Shown here: piece after piece, positions 28,995 through 38,287 of the stretch
Layout: every line of letters begins with the position of its first letter
How positions within the stretch are numbered: position 1 is the stretch's first letter
NCBI GenBank assembly: GCA_003427395.1
Contig: BFEA01000174.1
Location: 779,390-817,676, forward strand
Length of the DNA: 38,287 nucleotides
Reading direction: 5' to 3'
DNA from: Chara braunii
Taxonomy: Eukaryota > Streptophyta > Charophyceae > Charales > Characeae
Made by a program: the position numbers and the translations under genes
Notes under the pieces: generated by a model
Seen by the model: the letters and a program-made list of their open reading frames with translations, nothing else
Databases searched by the model: none
What the model was told of the DNA's origin: nothing

Positions 28995-30180
28995 ATCACG
29001 GAAAGGGCCAAGAAGGAGAGCATCACATAGTCATCCATGGTGAAGGATTGGCACAGGTAAGTTGACTGCGCCTCCTCACCACTAAGACCTACTCAATATT
29101 TACACTAATCTTAATCTAAATTAGGGTCTGACTCATCTACTTCTCTTCCCACTTATGTCACTACAACTCTCTTAACAGATGGGCAACCAACAGTTTAAGG
29201 TCAGCCAGCAAAAACCTCAGGAAGGCGGAAACAGGACATTGTGCCCACCATTCAGAAGGATTGCTCTCAAAACTTAGATTCCTCATTGTGCGCCACAATG
29301 TTCGAGTATAACTACCACCAAATGGGTTGCCAGCCGGTCAGTACCGGTCCTTGTGGGATCTACCTAGCTTCCTTCCCTGGTGGACCGTACGTCTCACCCT
29401 TACTTTGCCTGCGGACTAGCCAACTATCGAATCTCTACCGACCTCTAGAACTCCTCACTGCGTCTGGGCAGCTTTTAGTCGCATACCGGTCAATATCGAT
29501 CCTGGGGCTAGACACGTTGTTTTACGAGCACCTGCCGCTCTTGCCCGTGCTTCTTACTTTGCCTAAAGATACATCCAGCAGGCGAGTTTCTACCCTAGAT
29601 CAGACAACACACACACAAAACTTTCACTCTCACGAGATTAGGGTCCCACTATGTACCTATGCCTTCAGGTAGACCGACAACCCTAACCACTTCCCCACAA
29701 GGGGGAGGAGTCTTTCCTCCAAGAGAGATCTAACATATGTACACCTAGCTATGGAGTAACTATCCCGCGCCCTCTTCCTCCTCCAGGCGCGAAATGCCCC
29801 AGTTGTCGTAACTCACAAGCACCAGCAGCGCTTCTACATCTTGCAATTGAACAAGTGATGAGCCGCTGCACTGTAGCAGCAAAATATAGGACTTGACTTG
29901 GCTTGGCCTGTTTTCGACCGGTACCGGTCAGTCGCGGCCTGTCTGCTGCAAACATTTTGTCGGTCCTATACTGTCACATGCCTAATTGGCATCGATCATG
30001 AACCGAGAACCAACATATCAAAGACAATTAAAAAAATAGCAGCGCAAAAGATTGTAATACCAAGCTCTGACTCAACATGGACAATGACAGGACCTGACAA
30101 CATACATCATCACTCGGAAAGAGGGAGAGGAGACGAAAGGAGAAGAGGGAGATAGGGAGGATCAGTCACCATAGCCCGAT
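28995..30180. other. Possible LTR or flank of the second element; nothing certain
   Basis: The 5' LTR of the second element should lie here, but no partner copy is in the window. A 14-bp palindrome GACCGGTACCGGTC is at 29,916-29,929, and ACCGGTCA variants recur at about 29,337, 29,350 and 29,484. I see no primer-binding site and no gene. Confidence 0.4.
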
Positions 30181-30284
30181 GGACCCAATCTCCAATGTAT
30201 CCCCAAGGTCGCTGCTCACAAAATGTCAAGTCCCAATGTCACTGAACTGGGCGATGTCAAATGTCCCGAATCCCGATGTCAACA

Positions 30285-30285
30285 C

Positions 30286-30340
<55 letters not shown>

Positions 30341-30376
30341 GTGTGTGCGTGTGTGTGTGTGTGTGTGTGTATGTGT
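30285..30376. repeat. (GT)n microsatellite
   Basis: About 45 GT dinucleotides with two GCGT interruptions and one AT. Val-Cys and His-Thr repeat ORFs across it are artefacts. Confidence 0.98.
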
Positions 30377-30760
30377 CTCATATCTCACTAGAAGGAGAAG
30401 AAGAAGCCCTGGAGGGAAAGGGGAAGGGCGACAGAGATCAGAGAGAGGCAAAGAAGAAGAAAAGCAATCCTCTCTTAAGGCGCGCGGTCTTAAGGCGCGC
30501 GTGTGATCTTCTCTTTGGTTTGGTCTGACTCTTTGGTTATTGCAATTGGCTTTGAGTTTGACATATCCACCACTAACGGTCGGGATGGTATGCTGTATAG
30601 CGTGCATGGTGACCATGGCGCAGTCCGAACGAGCCTGCGCAGGTGTTCATCGGCAACGCGCTCAGTTATAGGTGGGAATAAAGGCCCGGGCTGTTTTTCC
30701 AGATCTGGGGCACTGCCCCATATCATCCTTTATTGAAATTCGCGCAGGTCAGTCCCAGAC

Positions 30761-30995
30761 TTGGGCTTAGCCCTATAGGTTACGGCACTGGACTGTTGAT
30801 GCAAAGGTACGGGGGTCGAGGCCAACGGGCGGTGGCATAGGAGCGATGGAGCATTGAAGGGCTGAGGGGTTGAGGGTCCCGCGGGACTATACCCCTTGGT
30901 TTTTGTTGGGGGAGTCCAGTGTTGGGCCCACTAGGCGGGACTAAGGGACTGCCTATAGGGCACGCGTTTTCCCCCCAACCACGTTAGTTTTTTAA

Positions 30996-31036
<41 letters not shown>
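30761..31036 (+). mobile_element. Probable tRNA-derived SINE ending in (TTA)n
   Basis: The head resembles a tRNA: a box A-like TAGCCCTATAGGTTACGGCA (30,768-30,787), an anticodon-like loop CTGTTGA (30,793-30,799, GTT as in tRNA-Asn) and a box B-like GGGTCGAGGCC (30,813-30,823). The anticodon and acceptor stems no longer pair well, so it is not a working tRNA gene. About 170 bp of unrelated body follow, then a (TTA)n tail (30,996-31,036), the usual layout of a plant SINE. No target-site duplication was found. An alternative is a lone tRNA pseudogene beside a microsatellite. Confidence 0.45.
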
Positions 31037-31169
31037 GTGCTATTTTCCTTTTTTTTTTATTGTTTGAGAGATGTGTTGTAGGTCGCAGCTGGGACAGTCC
31101 TTGGAGGTCAAGGTCGTAGCTACTGCTATACTGGAAGGCCGAGGGCCGTTCCAAAAATGGGCCACCGCA

Positions 31170-31345
31170 GGCGGCCCAGAGTCCCTTGCTGGGCTAAGAC
31201 CTGTGGGTCGGCGGTCAACTCCGCCTATGCAAAGGTCAGGGGGTCCGGTCCCAACCCCCCCCCCAAGTTTAGTCAGCGAGTACCATATGGGAGTGGGGGC
31301 ACTGGGGCTGAGCAAGTAGGAGGGCCAACGGGCCGTAGAAGCATA
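31170..31345 (+). mobile_element. Second, more decayed SINE-like copy
   Basis: TATGCAAAGGTCAGGGGGTC with CGGTCCC (31,226-31,252) parallels GATGCAAAGGTACGGGGGTC of the copy at 30.8 kb, and GGCCAACGGGCCGTAGAAGC (31,323 on) parallels its GGCCAACGGGCGGTGGCAT. The order is the same but spacing differs, and the box A part is not clear. Confidence 0.3.
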
Positions 31346-31539
31346 AATTGGGAGGCAGTGAACAATCCTCCATTCATACCTGCGTAAGCCCTGCGAGAGC
31401 ATTCGGCTAGGGGTTATAGCGATCAGTGGTTCGTTCGAGCGCACCATCGTGTGGAGAGTGTGGTTACCTGACGATCTAGCGTGCGCTAGTCGCAGCCAAA
31501 CGAGGGAGAGGGCCAGGCAGGGTGCGAGAGCAGGAAATA

Positions 31540-32110
31540 GGGGGATGAATCTGGATAGGAACCACGCCGAGTGCATTCGAAGGTGAGTGCGGGGGAAGAA
31601 GAGCTATGGCGGGGTGTTGGGTTTGAAGCCCAACCGATCATCAGTAGGAACAGGCAGTAGTAAAGAACGGGGGAGGACCTAGGCGGCTTTTTGAAGCGGA
31701 TACACGCGAGAGAGGGAGGAATCGGGGATGGCGGAGGCAGACAGGATGGTAGGGGCGATGGAATGAATCAGGACGAGACTTAGCGTTGGATGCATGCGCG
31801 GCAGGAACAAGCACAGCAGCAAGAGAGAGGCAATGGGCAGCGCTGCGCAGCAGCGGACAGAGCAATTGCGCAGCAGCGGGCATCGAGCGTGGAGGCGGTG
31901 AAGGGAGCCTAGGTGACTGGCAGGAGAAGTACGCGAAGGCATTAGAAGGAGGAATGAATCTTGGCACAGAATCGCGCCGGGTGCATACTCGCTGAAGATG
32001 GAAGTGGCGGAGAGCACGTCGAACAGGGTTGGAAGTACATAGCGCGCCCGTTCCTTGTTGAAATCGGGCGTGGAAAGGCTTGATGTGGGGGTTTTTGGTT
32101 AGTGCGAGCA
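31540..32110. repeat. Weak ~200-bp diverged tandem repeat
   Basis: GGATGAATCTGG, GAATGAATCAGG and GAATGAATCTTG occur at about 31,543, 31,761 and 31,952. Each is followed some 15-30 bp later by a GAGTGCAT/GATGCATG/GGTGCATA phrase and a purine-rich spacer. The repeat is old and imperfect. Minus-strand ORFs here look like shadows. Confidence 0.35.
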
Positions 32111-33950
32111 TGAAGGTGATGTTGGTTTGACGAATAAGTTAGTAGAATAGAAGATAAAGAGAGAAAAGACTGCGCGGAGAGGGCGGGAGCAAAGAGTGGA
32201 GGAAGATGGGAAACGCTTGTCTCCCTCATTTTTCCACGGAACGAAGCGAGGGAGAATGTTAGATGGGGGTTTTCTATAGCTGCAAGTCGACCTGAGAGGT
32301 TAGTTTTTGTCGTTAGTAAATAGGTTTCGAGGAGTGAGCGGTAGGGGCTGCGCCCAAAAGAGATGCCGAGAAAAGCAGGACGGAGAGCGTATTGATCGGC
32401 CGATTCCGGATGAGATCGGTCGGGAAAAGATGCGGGAGAAAGATTTTTGGCCATCGTGGAACGATAGTGCCAGTAGATTGGGTGTGAGGGGCGTGATCTT
32501 GGAGATATGGGTGTCCATGGATGCGCACAGGGGAAAGGTGTTGCAGCAATGAATCTTCCCATGTTTCAGTTGAAGATTCATTTTCGATAGTTTTCTTATT
32601 GTTTTTCGTCGTTCGTTCGTGGTTTCGAGCAGTCACGGTGCTCTCCGTACCAGCACAGTACTTCCGGTGTACTCATACGTCACTCCGAACTGAACCCGGC
32701 CGATAGCGCGACCGAATGTTGATCAGTAAAGCTCGCGAGATGTTCGAGTTGGCGAGTGTATCTTCCCGCTTTCTGGCGGAAGATTCATCCCCCTTTTTAT
32801 CACGTTCACTGAGAGGGGGGACGTGCGATCTGTCGTAGAGTTAAATTTTGTCTTCGCAACCGTCATCACCGGTGTCGGGTTAGTTTTTAGCTTTCGGTTT
32901 TAGCTTTTCGATGTCGCAGTGGTACGATCCGAGTGAGGGTTGCGCCTCCTAGTTCCCGTGACTGACAGTGGGCTCGTAGTGGGGCATCAATGGAATAGAG
33001 AAGAAAGAGAAGGGGGCGGGATTTACCTGCTCGTCGCAGGGACCTTCATAGAGTCGATGCCACCGACCGGGTTGGTGTTCGGAATCACCATTGTAGTGGA
33101 GGAACGTATCACATCCGCTTCTGAGATGTCGTAGGTAGGAGCGTTCGTCATTTCAGAGTTGACGGGATAGTTGGGTGGTTTTCGGCGAAGGCACTGTGAT
33201 TCGGCTTTAAGCCGAGCACATGAAAGAAAGAGAGAGAGCACCTTAAGGATAATCCAGCCGTGAGGAAAGAACCACGAGTCAAGCTGTGCCTTTTCGATCT
33301 AAAGCGCCTGTATCGATCTGTGCACTACAAGAAAGACAGACTGAGCCAGTCTGTAGCCGTTGCCTTCCTAAGTTCCCTCGGGGCAGCTGACGCTGGTTGA
33401 ATGATGGGCTTGGTAAAGTGAGACGGAACGGAGGTGGACTGTGGACTGTGGAACTGCGGAGGTGGGCTACGGACTATGGACAGTGAACCGCGGACTGTCA
33501 CTGGACTTCAGACTTAAGACTACAAACCTAACCACTGTCACCAGATACAGACCGTGGGGAATAAAGGTTAGGAACAGTGGGGGGGGCTGGTTGCAGAAAG
33601 CCGAGTCGGAGGCAAGGCAGATCTCCAGGTCCTAGCAATAGATTCAATCGATCCTGCTCATACTATTGGACGGGAGCAGTAGCGAGTGCCTACCTAAAAA
33701 CTGCAGCGGGAAGGGGAGCCACGGGAAAGGAAACTCACCTGTGGCGGCAGTTGTAGCCTTGCTTACCGCTGTGATCAGACCTGGGTACTCGCACGAACGT
33801 AGCCAGATCGAGTGGGTGAAGAGAAACAGTCGAGTGGTAACAGGCTGTGAGCAGAAAAGGGGGCACGTACGTGGGTGGCGCCAGTCTGCAGGGTCGACAG
33901 CCGATGAAGTAGGCAGTCTACGAGGCCGGTGGTCGGCAGTTTTGGCATGA
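32110..33950. other. No gene seen; isolated hairpins
   Basis: Hairpins found are ATGAATCTTC/GAAGATTCAT (about 32,550-32,583), TCTTCC and GC with GC and GGAAGA (about 32,761-32,787), the odd palindrome TCGGCTT/AAGCCGA (33,201-33,215), ACAGACTG/CAGTCTGT with loop AGC (33,336-33,354) and CAGTGA/TCACTG (about 33,482-33,505). ORFs are short and unsupported. Confidence 0.45.
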
Positions 33951-33954
33951 ACAT

Positions 33955-34330
33955 ACGCTACAGTTGCTGCTGATAGAGAGTGATTAGCGTGGCTGTGGCT
34001 GGCGGCTGCGCATTGCTGCTGGCCGCTGCATATTGCGGCTGGATGCTGCGAACAATTGTTGCTGCTGATTGGCGGTGCGTGAACTACTGCTGTGGGCTAC
34101 TGTTGGCTATGCACAGACTGCGACTGCTTACTGCTGCTGCATGCTGCGGCTGACTGCTGCTGTGCACTGCTGCTGTTTCTGATTGTGCACGGCTGCTGTG
34201 TCTGATGACTGTGTACAAACGGTGGCCAATTGCCGACGGCTGCATACTGCTGTTGCCTATTGCTGGTTACTGCATGTAGTTGCATACCGTTGTTGAGTGT
34301 CACAGGGCTGTTGTGCAGCAGCAATTGGAC
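33955..34330. repeat. Degenerate CTG/GCT-rich tract
   Basis: GCTGCTG and GCTGCTGCATGCTG phrases dominate about 370 bp without a fixed period. On the minus strand this gives a Gln/Ser/Ala-rich ORF (34,324-34,097), which is low complexity and not a supported gene. Confidence 0.75.
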
Positions 34331-34399
34331 TGAGGAGAGGTGTTGAGGCTCGGAGAGGTGATCAGACTTTACAAGCAGGGGGTTAGTGCCGTGGATTGG

Positions 34400-34980
34400 G
34401 AGGTCGGCAGGTGATTGTTTTCGACAGTTTGACTTCAGAAGTTGGCCAAGATGATACTATTTGGCCATCATTGAGGGGCCCTCAGGCGAGTCAAGATAAC
34501 AAGGCCCTCTCTTGTGAGTCAGAGAGCACCATTCTTGGATCTGAGAGTCTCAAACCTTTCTCTATCTGCCCTTCTCACTCTAAGTCTGGTCTGTTGGCTA
34601 CGAGAGGAAGGCGGCAGGCGGGATTGCAACCCGTAGGACCGCATCGAGGCTCTGTGGGGAGTCCACCCACCGATAGCGGGAGCTCTGCCGGAACCTAGGC
34701 GAGGTTCTGGAGGCAGGGAACCATCAGGTAATCCATCTCTATTTGTACAACCCACTACACCCATGTTTGCATATTCCCCTTGTAGCTTGATTGACGTATG
34801 CATGCCTGTCCCTATGATTCTTGCTTTCTCTTCAGGACATAACCAGACTAAGTAAAGGGAATGCATGTATAATGTCAGTTTCAACTTCTTTGCCTTAATT
34901 CACAGCAGATTGTGGGGTTGCATGTAGGGGAAGCGTGGGAGAAAGGCTGTATTGCATGAAGCTGACTGGGTCAACCAAAG
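34400..34980. other. No gene seen; a hairpin at 34,690
   Basis: CTCTC/GAGAG (about 34,507-34,527) and GAACC/GGTTC with loop TAGGCGA plus outer CC/GG pairs (about 34,687-34,712) are the clearest structures. Confidence 0.45.
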
Positions 34981-35017
34981 GCTGGGCCAGTTCCATAAGT
35001 TTGGGAAGGCCCAGTGC
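34981..35017 (+). repeat. Constant-loop hairpin a
   Basis: CTGGGCC (34,982-34,988) pairs with GGCCCAG (35,008-35,014); the loop is AGTTCCATAAGTTTGGGAA, slightly diverged at both ends. Confidence 0.85.
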
Positions 35018-35041
35018 TATGTTTTATTTTGGATTGCCTGG

Positions 35042-35084
35042 AGAGCCAAACATGTTCCATAAGTTTGGGTGGTCTGGTCGCTCT
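35042..35084 (+). repeat. Constant-loop hairpin b, imperfect
   Basis: AGAG, CCA and AC on the left pair with GT, TGG and CTCT on the right, with one mismatch and a 3-base bulge. The loop is the exact consensus. This is the least perfect of the seven stems. Confidence 0.65.
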
Positions 35085-35117
35085 GACTTGTGAGGGCTGA
35101 CTGTGGTTGACTTTTCA

Positions 35118-35158
35118 GGGACCAAGCATGTTCCATAAGTTTGGGTGGCTTGGTCGCC
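35118..35158 (+). repeat. Constant-loop hairpin c
   Basis: GACCAAGC (35,120-35,127) pairs perfectly with GCTTGGTC (35,148-35,155); GG/CC extend it past one bulged base. The loop is the consensus (35,128-35,147). Confidence 0.92.
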
Positions 35159-35201
35159 TTGTTTACATTGGGTTTTTGTCAGTTTCCTTAGTTCCTGAAC
35201 A

Positions 35202-35246
35202 AGGAGGTTTGAGCATGTTCCATAAGTTTGGGTGACTCAACCTCTT
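35202..35246 (+). repeat. Constant-loop hairpin d
   Basis: TTGAG (35,209-35,213) pairs with CTCAA (35,236-35,240), and past one bulged T, AGGAGG pairs with CCTCTT (one G-T). In all 11 bp. The closing C-A next to the loop does not pair. Confidence 0.88.
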
Positions 35247-35277
35247 CTTGCTTTGGCTTTTGGGAGAAATGAACCAG

Positions 35278-35325
35278 GTTGAGGACCAAGACATGTTCCA
35301 TAAGTTTGGGTGGTCTTGGTCCAAC
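35278..35325 (+). repeat. Constant-loop hairpin e
   Basis: GGACCAAGAC (35,283-35,292) pairs perfectly with GTCTTGGTCC (35,313-35,322) around the exact loop (35,293-35,312). GTT/AAC add three pairs past a 2-base bulge. Confidence 0.95.
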
Positions 35326-35394
35326 GCCTCGCACATGTTGGAACCAGAAGGTTATAACTTGGCTATACTTTATTATTATATTATCTATGAACAG

Positions 35395-35440
35395 GCTACT
35401 CAGACAGGGTTCCATAAGTTTGGGTGGTCTGACTATAGCT
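35395..35440 (+). repeat. Constant-loop hairpin f
   Basis: TCAGAC (35,400-35,405) pairs with GTCTGA (35,427-35,432), and GCTA (35,395-35,398) with TAGC (35,436-35,439) past a small internal loop. The loop has AGGG in place of ATG and is otherwise the consensus. Confidence 0.88.
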
Positions 35441-35497
35441 TATTACCAACTGCAGAGAGTATTAATTACGAATAAAACTTGTGGTACGAAGGGGCAG

Positions 35498-35530
35498 ACT
35501 GAGTCTTGAGCTGAAGATGATCAACTCAGT
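35498..35530. repeat. Hairpin with unrelated loop
   Basis: ACTGAGT (35,498-35,504) pairs with ACTCAGT (35,524-35,530), and TGA with TCA inside, past two bulged bases. The loop is not of the constant family. Confidence 0.8.
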
Positions 35531-35594
35531 TATATGCTACCTCAAAAGATTAAGTGCACATAATTATATAAATTTTGGATACTTAAACAGTTCA

Positions 35595-35624
35595 GGGCGA
35601 CTAGGATGGCCTAGTCATATGCCC
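35595..35624. repeat. Hairpin with loop ATGG
   Basis: GACTAGG (35,599-35,605) pairs with CCTAGTC (35,610-35,616) and GGGC with GCCC outside it, past a 4-base bulge. Confidence 0.85.
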
Positions 35625-35673
35625 AAAGAAGAGAAAAGTTGTTGTGCCCTATGTTTGTGTATAGTTCATGGCT

Positions 35674-35711
35674 GGGCTAGACATGTTCCATAAGTTTAGG
35701 TGGTCTAGCCT
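35674..35711 (+). repeat. Constant-loop hairpin g
   Basis: GGCTAGAC (35,675-35,682) pairs perfectly with GTCTAGCC (35,703-35,710). The loop differs from consensus by one base (TTTAGG for TTTGGG). Confidence 0.92.
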
Positions 35712-35989
35712 TATGCCTTATGTAAGCAAGGTATAAGGGGATAAATCATTGAAAGACTATGAACTATTGTTTGCTAAATTGACTTGGGGATGGTGAGAGC
35801 ACTTACCTTTGTTGGTTGGCCTGCATGGGACTGAGTGATGCTACTACTTAGTCTGGGTTTCAGTTGATAGGTAGTAGCTTTAATTGCTCGCCACGTGCTA
35901 GAGCCATAGGAGTTAGTTTCAATTACTGCATTTCTGAGCTGAGATTTCTTTGCTTAGATCAACTTCTGCATTTTCTGGATCTTTTTATT

Positions 35990-36570
35990 TATACTTGGTC
36001 TTATATAAATCTTGGTAAGTCACTTTCTCTACGGAAAGCGCTGCCGAAATTTCTACAAAATCAAGGAGTTAGTCAAAACTTTGTCTTCTTTTGGATCCGG
36101 TCTTGTTGGCTTTTTTGACTTAGTAAGGATCTGGGAAGCCTCCTTTTCTAAAGGAAGTGCTGCCCAAATTTTTACTAATTCAGGAAGTTAGACAAAATTG
36201 AGCCTTGGACGGTCAAAGTCATTTCAGATTATCAACTTAGCTTTGTATAAATCTTGGAATAGCATTTTCTCTACGGGAAACGCTGCCGAAATTTCTACAA
36301 ATCTAAAGAGTTGGTGAAAATTCTGTCTTAGCAGAACTCAGACTTTATGTTTGAGTTCATATCTGACTTTGTATAAATTTGGGAAGTCTTCCTTTCTAAA
36401 GGAAGTGCTGCCCCAATTTTCCCTAAATCAGCGAGTTAGACAAATTTTGACTTTCTAAAATCCAAAAGTTTGATATTTGGGCCAGTGTAAGTTTTGCGAT
36501 GGCACTTTTCCTACGGGAAGCGCTACCGAAGCTTTTCGAGTTTAGAGGCGTTAGATTATAATTCACAGGT
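35990..36570. repeat. ~120-bp repeat in alternating A-B-A-B-A order
   Basis: Cores lie at 36,029, 36,148, 36,271, 36,396 and 36,511. Units 1, 3 and 5 have CTACGGGAAACGCTGCCGAA and close variants; units 2 and 4 have CTAAAGGAAGTGCTGCC. Most are preceded by a TATAAATCTTGG-like phrase and followed by GAGTTAGACAAA-like phrases. Units 2 and 4 hold a palindrome, best CTTCCTTT/AAAGGAAG at 36,387-36,404, and TGGG/CCCA arms further out. Confidence 0.85.
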
Positions 36571-37850
36571 GGCAATTCTGGGAGATCCACTCCGTGTAGA
36601 GAAGGTTATGCTAGAATCTACCTTTGCTTGGCGCATGCTTAGAGGTAGGGTCAGACCTGGTTAATTAGGATGATTTGGGTGAGGTCGTGATATGGAGATT
36701 ATTCTCCATGAACTTATAGACTTAGCTTGGGGGTTGGCCTGTCTTGTGTTACATGTCTTCTTGAACGAGTCGATTCAGGATCTTGGGCTAGATTCAGCTT
36801 TGATCCCACGAGGATCACCTTCTGTCATCACTGATAACAAGTCGGTTGCCGATTCGTTGGTTTACGACTCAATTCCAACTTTCCCTCAATACTCAACCTA
36901 AAAAGGCTTTAGCCGTGGTGATTTTTATTGTTTTGCTAAGGTTTCACCCAGACTTTTATTGCATGCCCATTTAACAAAGGTACTGAGTATTAATTATGGT
37001 TGGTTGGCTGGAGGTTGGGGCTTGCATGGCTAAAGCGAGGGGTATGAGTATGGAGAGTGGTTGGGGTTGACCCCGTGTAGTGTGTGGACCTTGTTTGATT
37101 CTTTGATGTGATTGCAGGTATATTCTGTGGTTCAGATTTTTGGATTTGACTGCCTGCGATCACACACATACATTTGGTTGTGAGGAGCCCCACTGTGATT
37201 GTGAGAAGTGATCGTCACATACTTATTCCCCCTTGTATATATATGTGTGTGTGCCTATGTTGGAAGTTCACATGGCCCAAGGGGCTAGCGTATTAAGGGG
37301 TAAATAAGGGTTGAGGTAGGCAGAAANCCCCCGCCTCTTGATTATACACTTTTTCTGAGTTCTTAGTTGGACGTTGGTCATGGGCTGGGATTCGAGGTCC
37401 TTGTCCAGAATATCCCAAGCCCTAGGCTCTGCATGAAAGGAATTTTCCCCCGCGCAGAGCCTATTCGTCCCACCTGCCGAGACACTCAAGCCAAAGGTCT
37501 GAGGTCTCGCGGCGGCCGCACGGCTACTCCTTCAGTCGTGCAATATCGTGAGGGAGTTGACCCTCACGATACTTCGAGTCTAACACTTGAGTGTCATAAG
37601 CAGTACTTGGATCCACAAGGGACCGCTTGATTATGGGCACTACGTAGTACGCCATCACTGCGACTGCTTGCTCACGTTTGCATCGCGAGTCGATATGAGT
37701 AGGCTCTGCAACCGCGCGAGTTTATAAGTTTCGCGTGCAAAGGCCTATCTGATTTCCGCATTGGATAGTTATGGGATGACTGTCGAGGGACTAGGAGCGT
37801 TGTCGTGTTGTTTGTTTTGTGTTGTTTCGTATATGTATGTATATCATACA
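36571..37850. other. No gene seen; one ambiguous base at 37,327
   Basis: ORFs are short and without domains. The stretch is T- and G-rich to 37,250 and then of mixed composition. A single N at 37,327 is an assembly ambiguity. Confidence 0.5.
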
Positions 37851-37923
37851 TGCGGCGCATCGCGATGCGCTGCCCGCCGCACCGCGCAAGCCGCACAGCG
37901 TGCGCGCATCGCATGCGGCGCAC
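37834..37923. repeat. CpG-rich palindrome cluster
   Basis: ATGTATG/CATACAT (37,834-37,852) adjoins the perfect 16-bp palindrome GCGCATCGCGATGCGC (37,855-37,870). The arm TGCGGCGCATCGCGATGCGC reappears as an imperfect inverted copy ending at about 37,923. Confidence 0.85.
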
Positions 37924-38077
37924 TGCCAAACTTGGGGGTACCGGGAATTTTTTTTTTTTTCGGGAGGGGGGGGTTGCTAGGCCGGTTTGCACTTTGCGTA
38001 GGCGGTCAGAAAAAAAAAAAGAATTTTTTTTTGGGGGCGCGCAGGGCCCCGCAAATTTTTATTCAGAGGGCGGGTAT

Positions 38078-38098
38078 GAAGTTCGATTTTCGAACTTC
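38078..38098. repeat. 9-bp perfect hairpin
   Basis: GAAGTTCGA (38,078-38,086) pairs with TCGAACTTC (38,090-38,098) over loop TTT. Confidence 0.9.
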
Positions 38099-38099
38099 G

Positions 38100-38287
38100 T
38101 TCCTGTATAGAGCACTCAGGGCTCCCCCTCGCCGGCCCCACCCCGTCACTCTGCCTCGGCCCCGCCCCGCGTCGTGTGTGCTTCATCGTTCATCACCCCG
38201 CGTCGTGCCGTCTTCATCGCGCCATCGCCAGCAGCACCCCGTGTGGTGGTTCGCGTCGGAGTCGAGAGGACGAGGAGGCAGCCAGGA
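38100..38287. promoter_or_regulatory. GC- and CpG-rich edge, possibly the start of a gene
   Basis: The last ~190 bp change abruptly to GC-rich sequence with CCCCGCGTCGTG-like phrases, unlike the rest of the window. It could be the promoter or first exon of a gene lying beyond the right edge. No start codon or TATA box can be assigned. Confidence 0.25.

Larger units (their letters stand above)
34981..35710. repeat. Family of seven stem-loops with constant loop and private stems
   Basis: The loop consensus is ATGTTCCATAAGTTTGGGTG. It occurs seven times in one orientation within 730 bp at irregular spacing (about 62, 77, 88, 78, 115 and 275 bp). Immediately outside it, each copy has its own pair of complementary arms, 7-11 bp; the arm sequences of different copies are unrelated. 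The repeated part is thus the loop, and the pairing, not the arm sequence, is what copies share. No coding frame is shared by all copies. I know no described element with this design. Confidence 0.9.

Noticed and set aside
30040-30075. Primer-binding site for tRNA-iMet (GTAATACCAAGCTCTGAC)
   Set aside because: The match to the complement of tRNA-iMet is interrupted and no LTR end can be placed beside it.
30223-30616. Val-Cys and Thr-His repeat ORFs
   Set aside because: They are translations of the (GT)n tract.
31040-31576. 178-codon minus-strand ORF with hydrophobic start
   Set aside because: It is antisense to the second SINE-like copy and has no recognisable domain; the hydrophobic start is likely chance.
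34981-35711. Constant-loop family as a conserved peptide (FHKFGW)
   Set aside because: The frame differs between copies, stops intervene, and the arms vary in a way that keeps base pairing, not protein.

Overview
The window reads as nuclear DNA from a large, repeat-rich eukaryotic genome, most likely a streptophyte (land plant or charophyte alga). The reasons are two decayed Ty3/gypsy-type LTR retrotransposons, plant-style satellites and minisatellites, a probable tRNA-derived SINE, intron-like segments and no compact intact gene. The lineage call is inference. No intact host gene, rRNA or functional tRNA was found, and no LTR pair or primer-binding site could be assigned.

Layout. About 1-3,380 is non-coding DNA with four short tandem arrays (57, 58, ~42 and ~43 bp units); the last two are stem-loops with a constant loop. 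About 3,381-11,023, minus strand, is a degenerate Ty3/gypsy element read right to left: N-terminal ORF, gag with CCHC knuckle, protease, RT, RNase H, integrase with GPY module, then a charged ORF of unknown function. In-frame stops and frameshifts separate nearly every domain. About 11,200-15,980, also minus strand and just upstream of gag, is a run of mutually homologous ~200-residue modules that I do not recognise. They are broken by frameshifts and include a 485-bp triplication carrying an intron-like stretch.

About 16,000-22,465 has no gene: an (AG)n tract, a 53-bp minisatellite organised as a 212-bp four-unit higher-order repeat, a 91-bp satellite with three subfamilies and an assembly gap, and a purine-rich tract. 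About 22,600-25,740 is pyrimidine-rich DNA packed with perfect or near-perfect hairpins. It includes a diverged ~1.29-kb tandem duplication in which some hairpins keep pairing although the bases changed, and ends in a 26-bp hairpin minisatellite. About 25,750-28,940, minus strand, is a second Ty3/gypsy remnant that runs from protease straight into RNase H, so RT is deleted. About 29,000-34,900 holds simple repeats, SINE-like copies and CTG-rich DNA.

The most striking structure is at 34,981-35,710: seven copies of a nearly invariant ~20-nt sequence, each flanked by inverted arms whose sequence differs from copy to copy but pairs within the copy. A further ABABA repeat at ~36,000-36,560 and GC-rich palindromic DNA at the right edge complete the window.

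Unifying view (inference): the non-coding DNA is dominated by stem-loops whose arms co-vary between copies. That fits either selection on structure or a mutational process that perfects palindromes, such as template switching.
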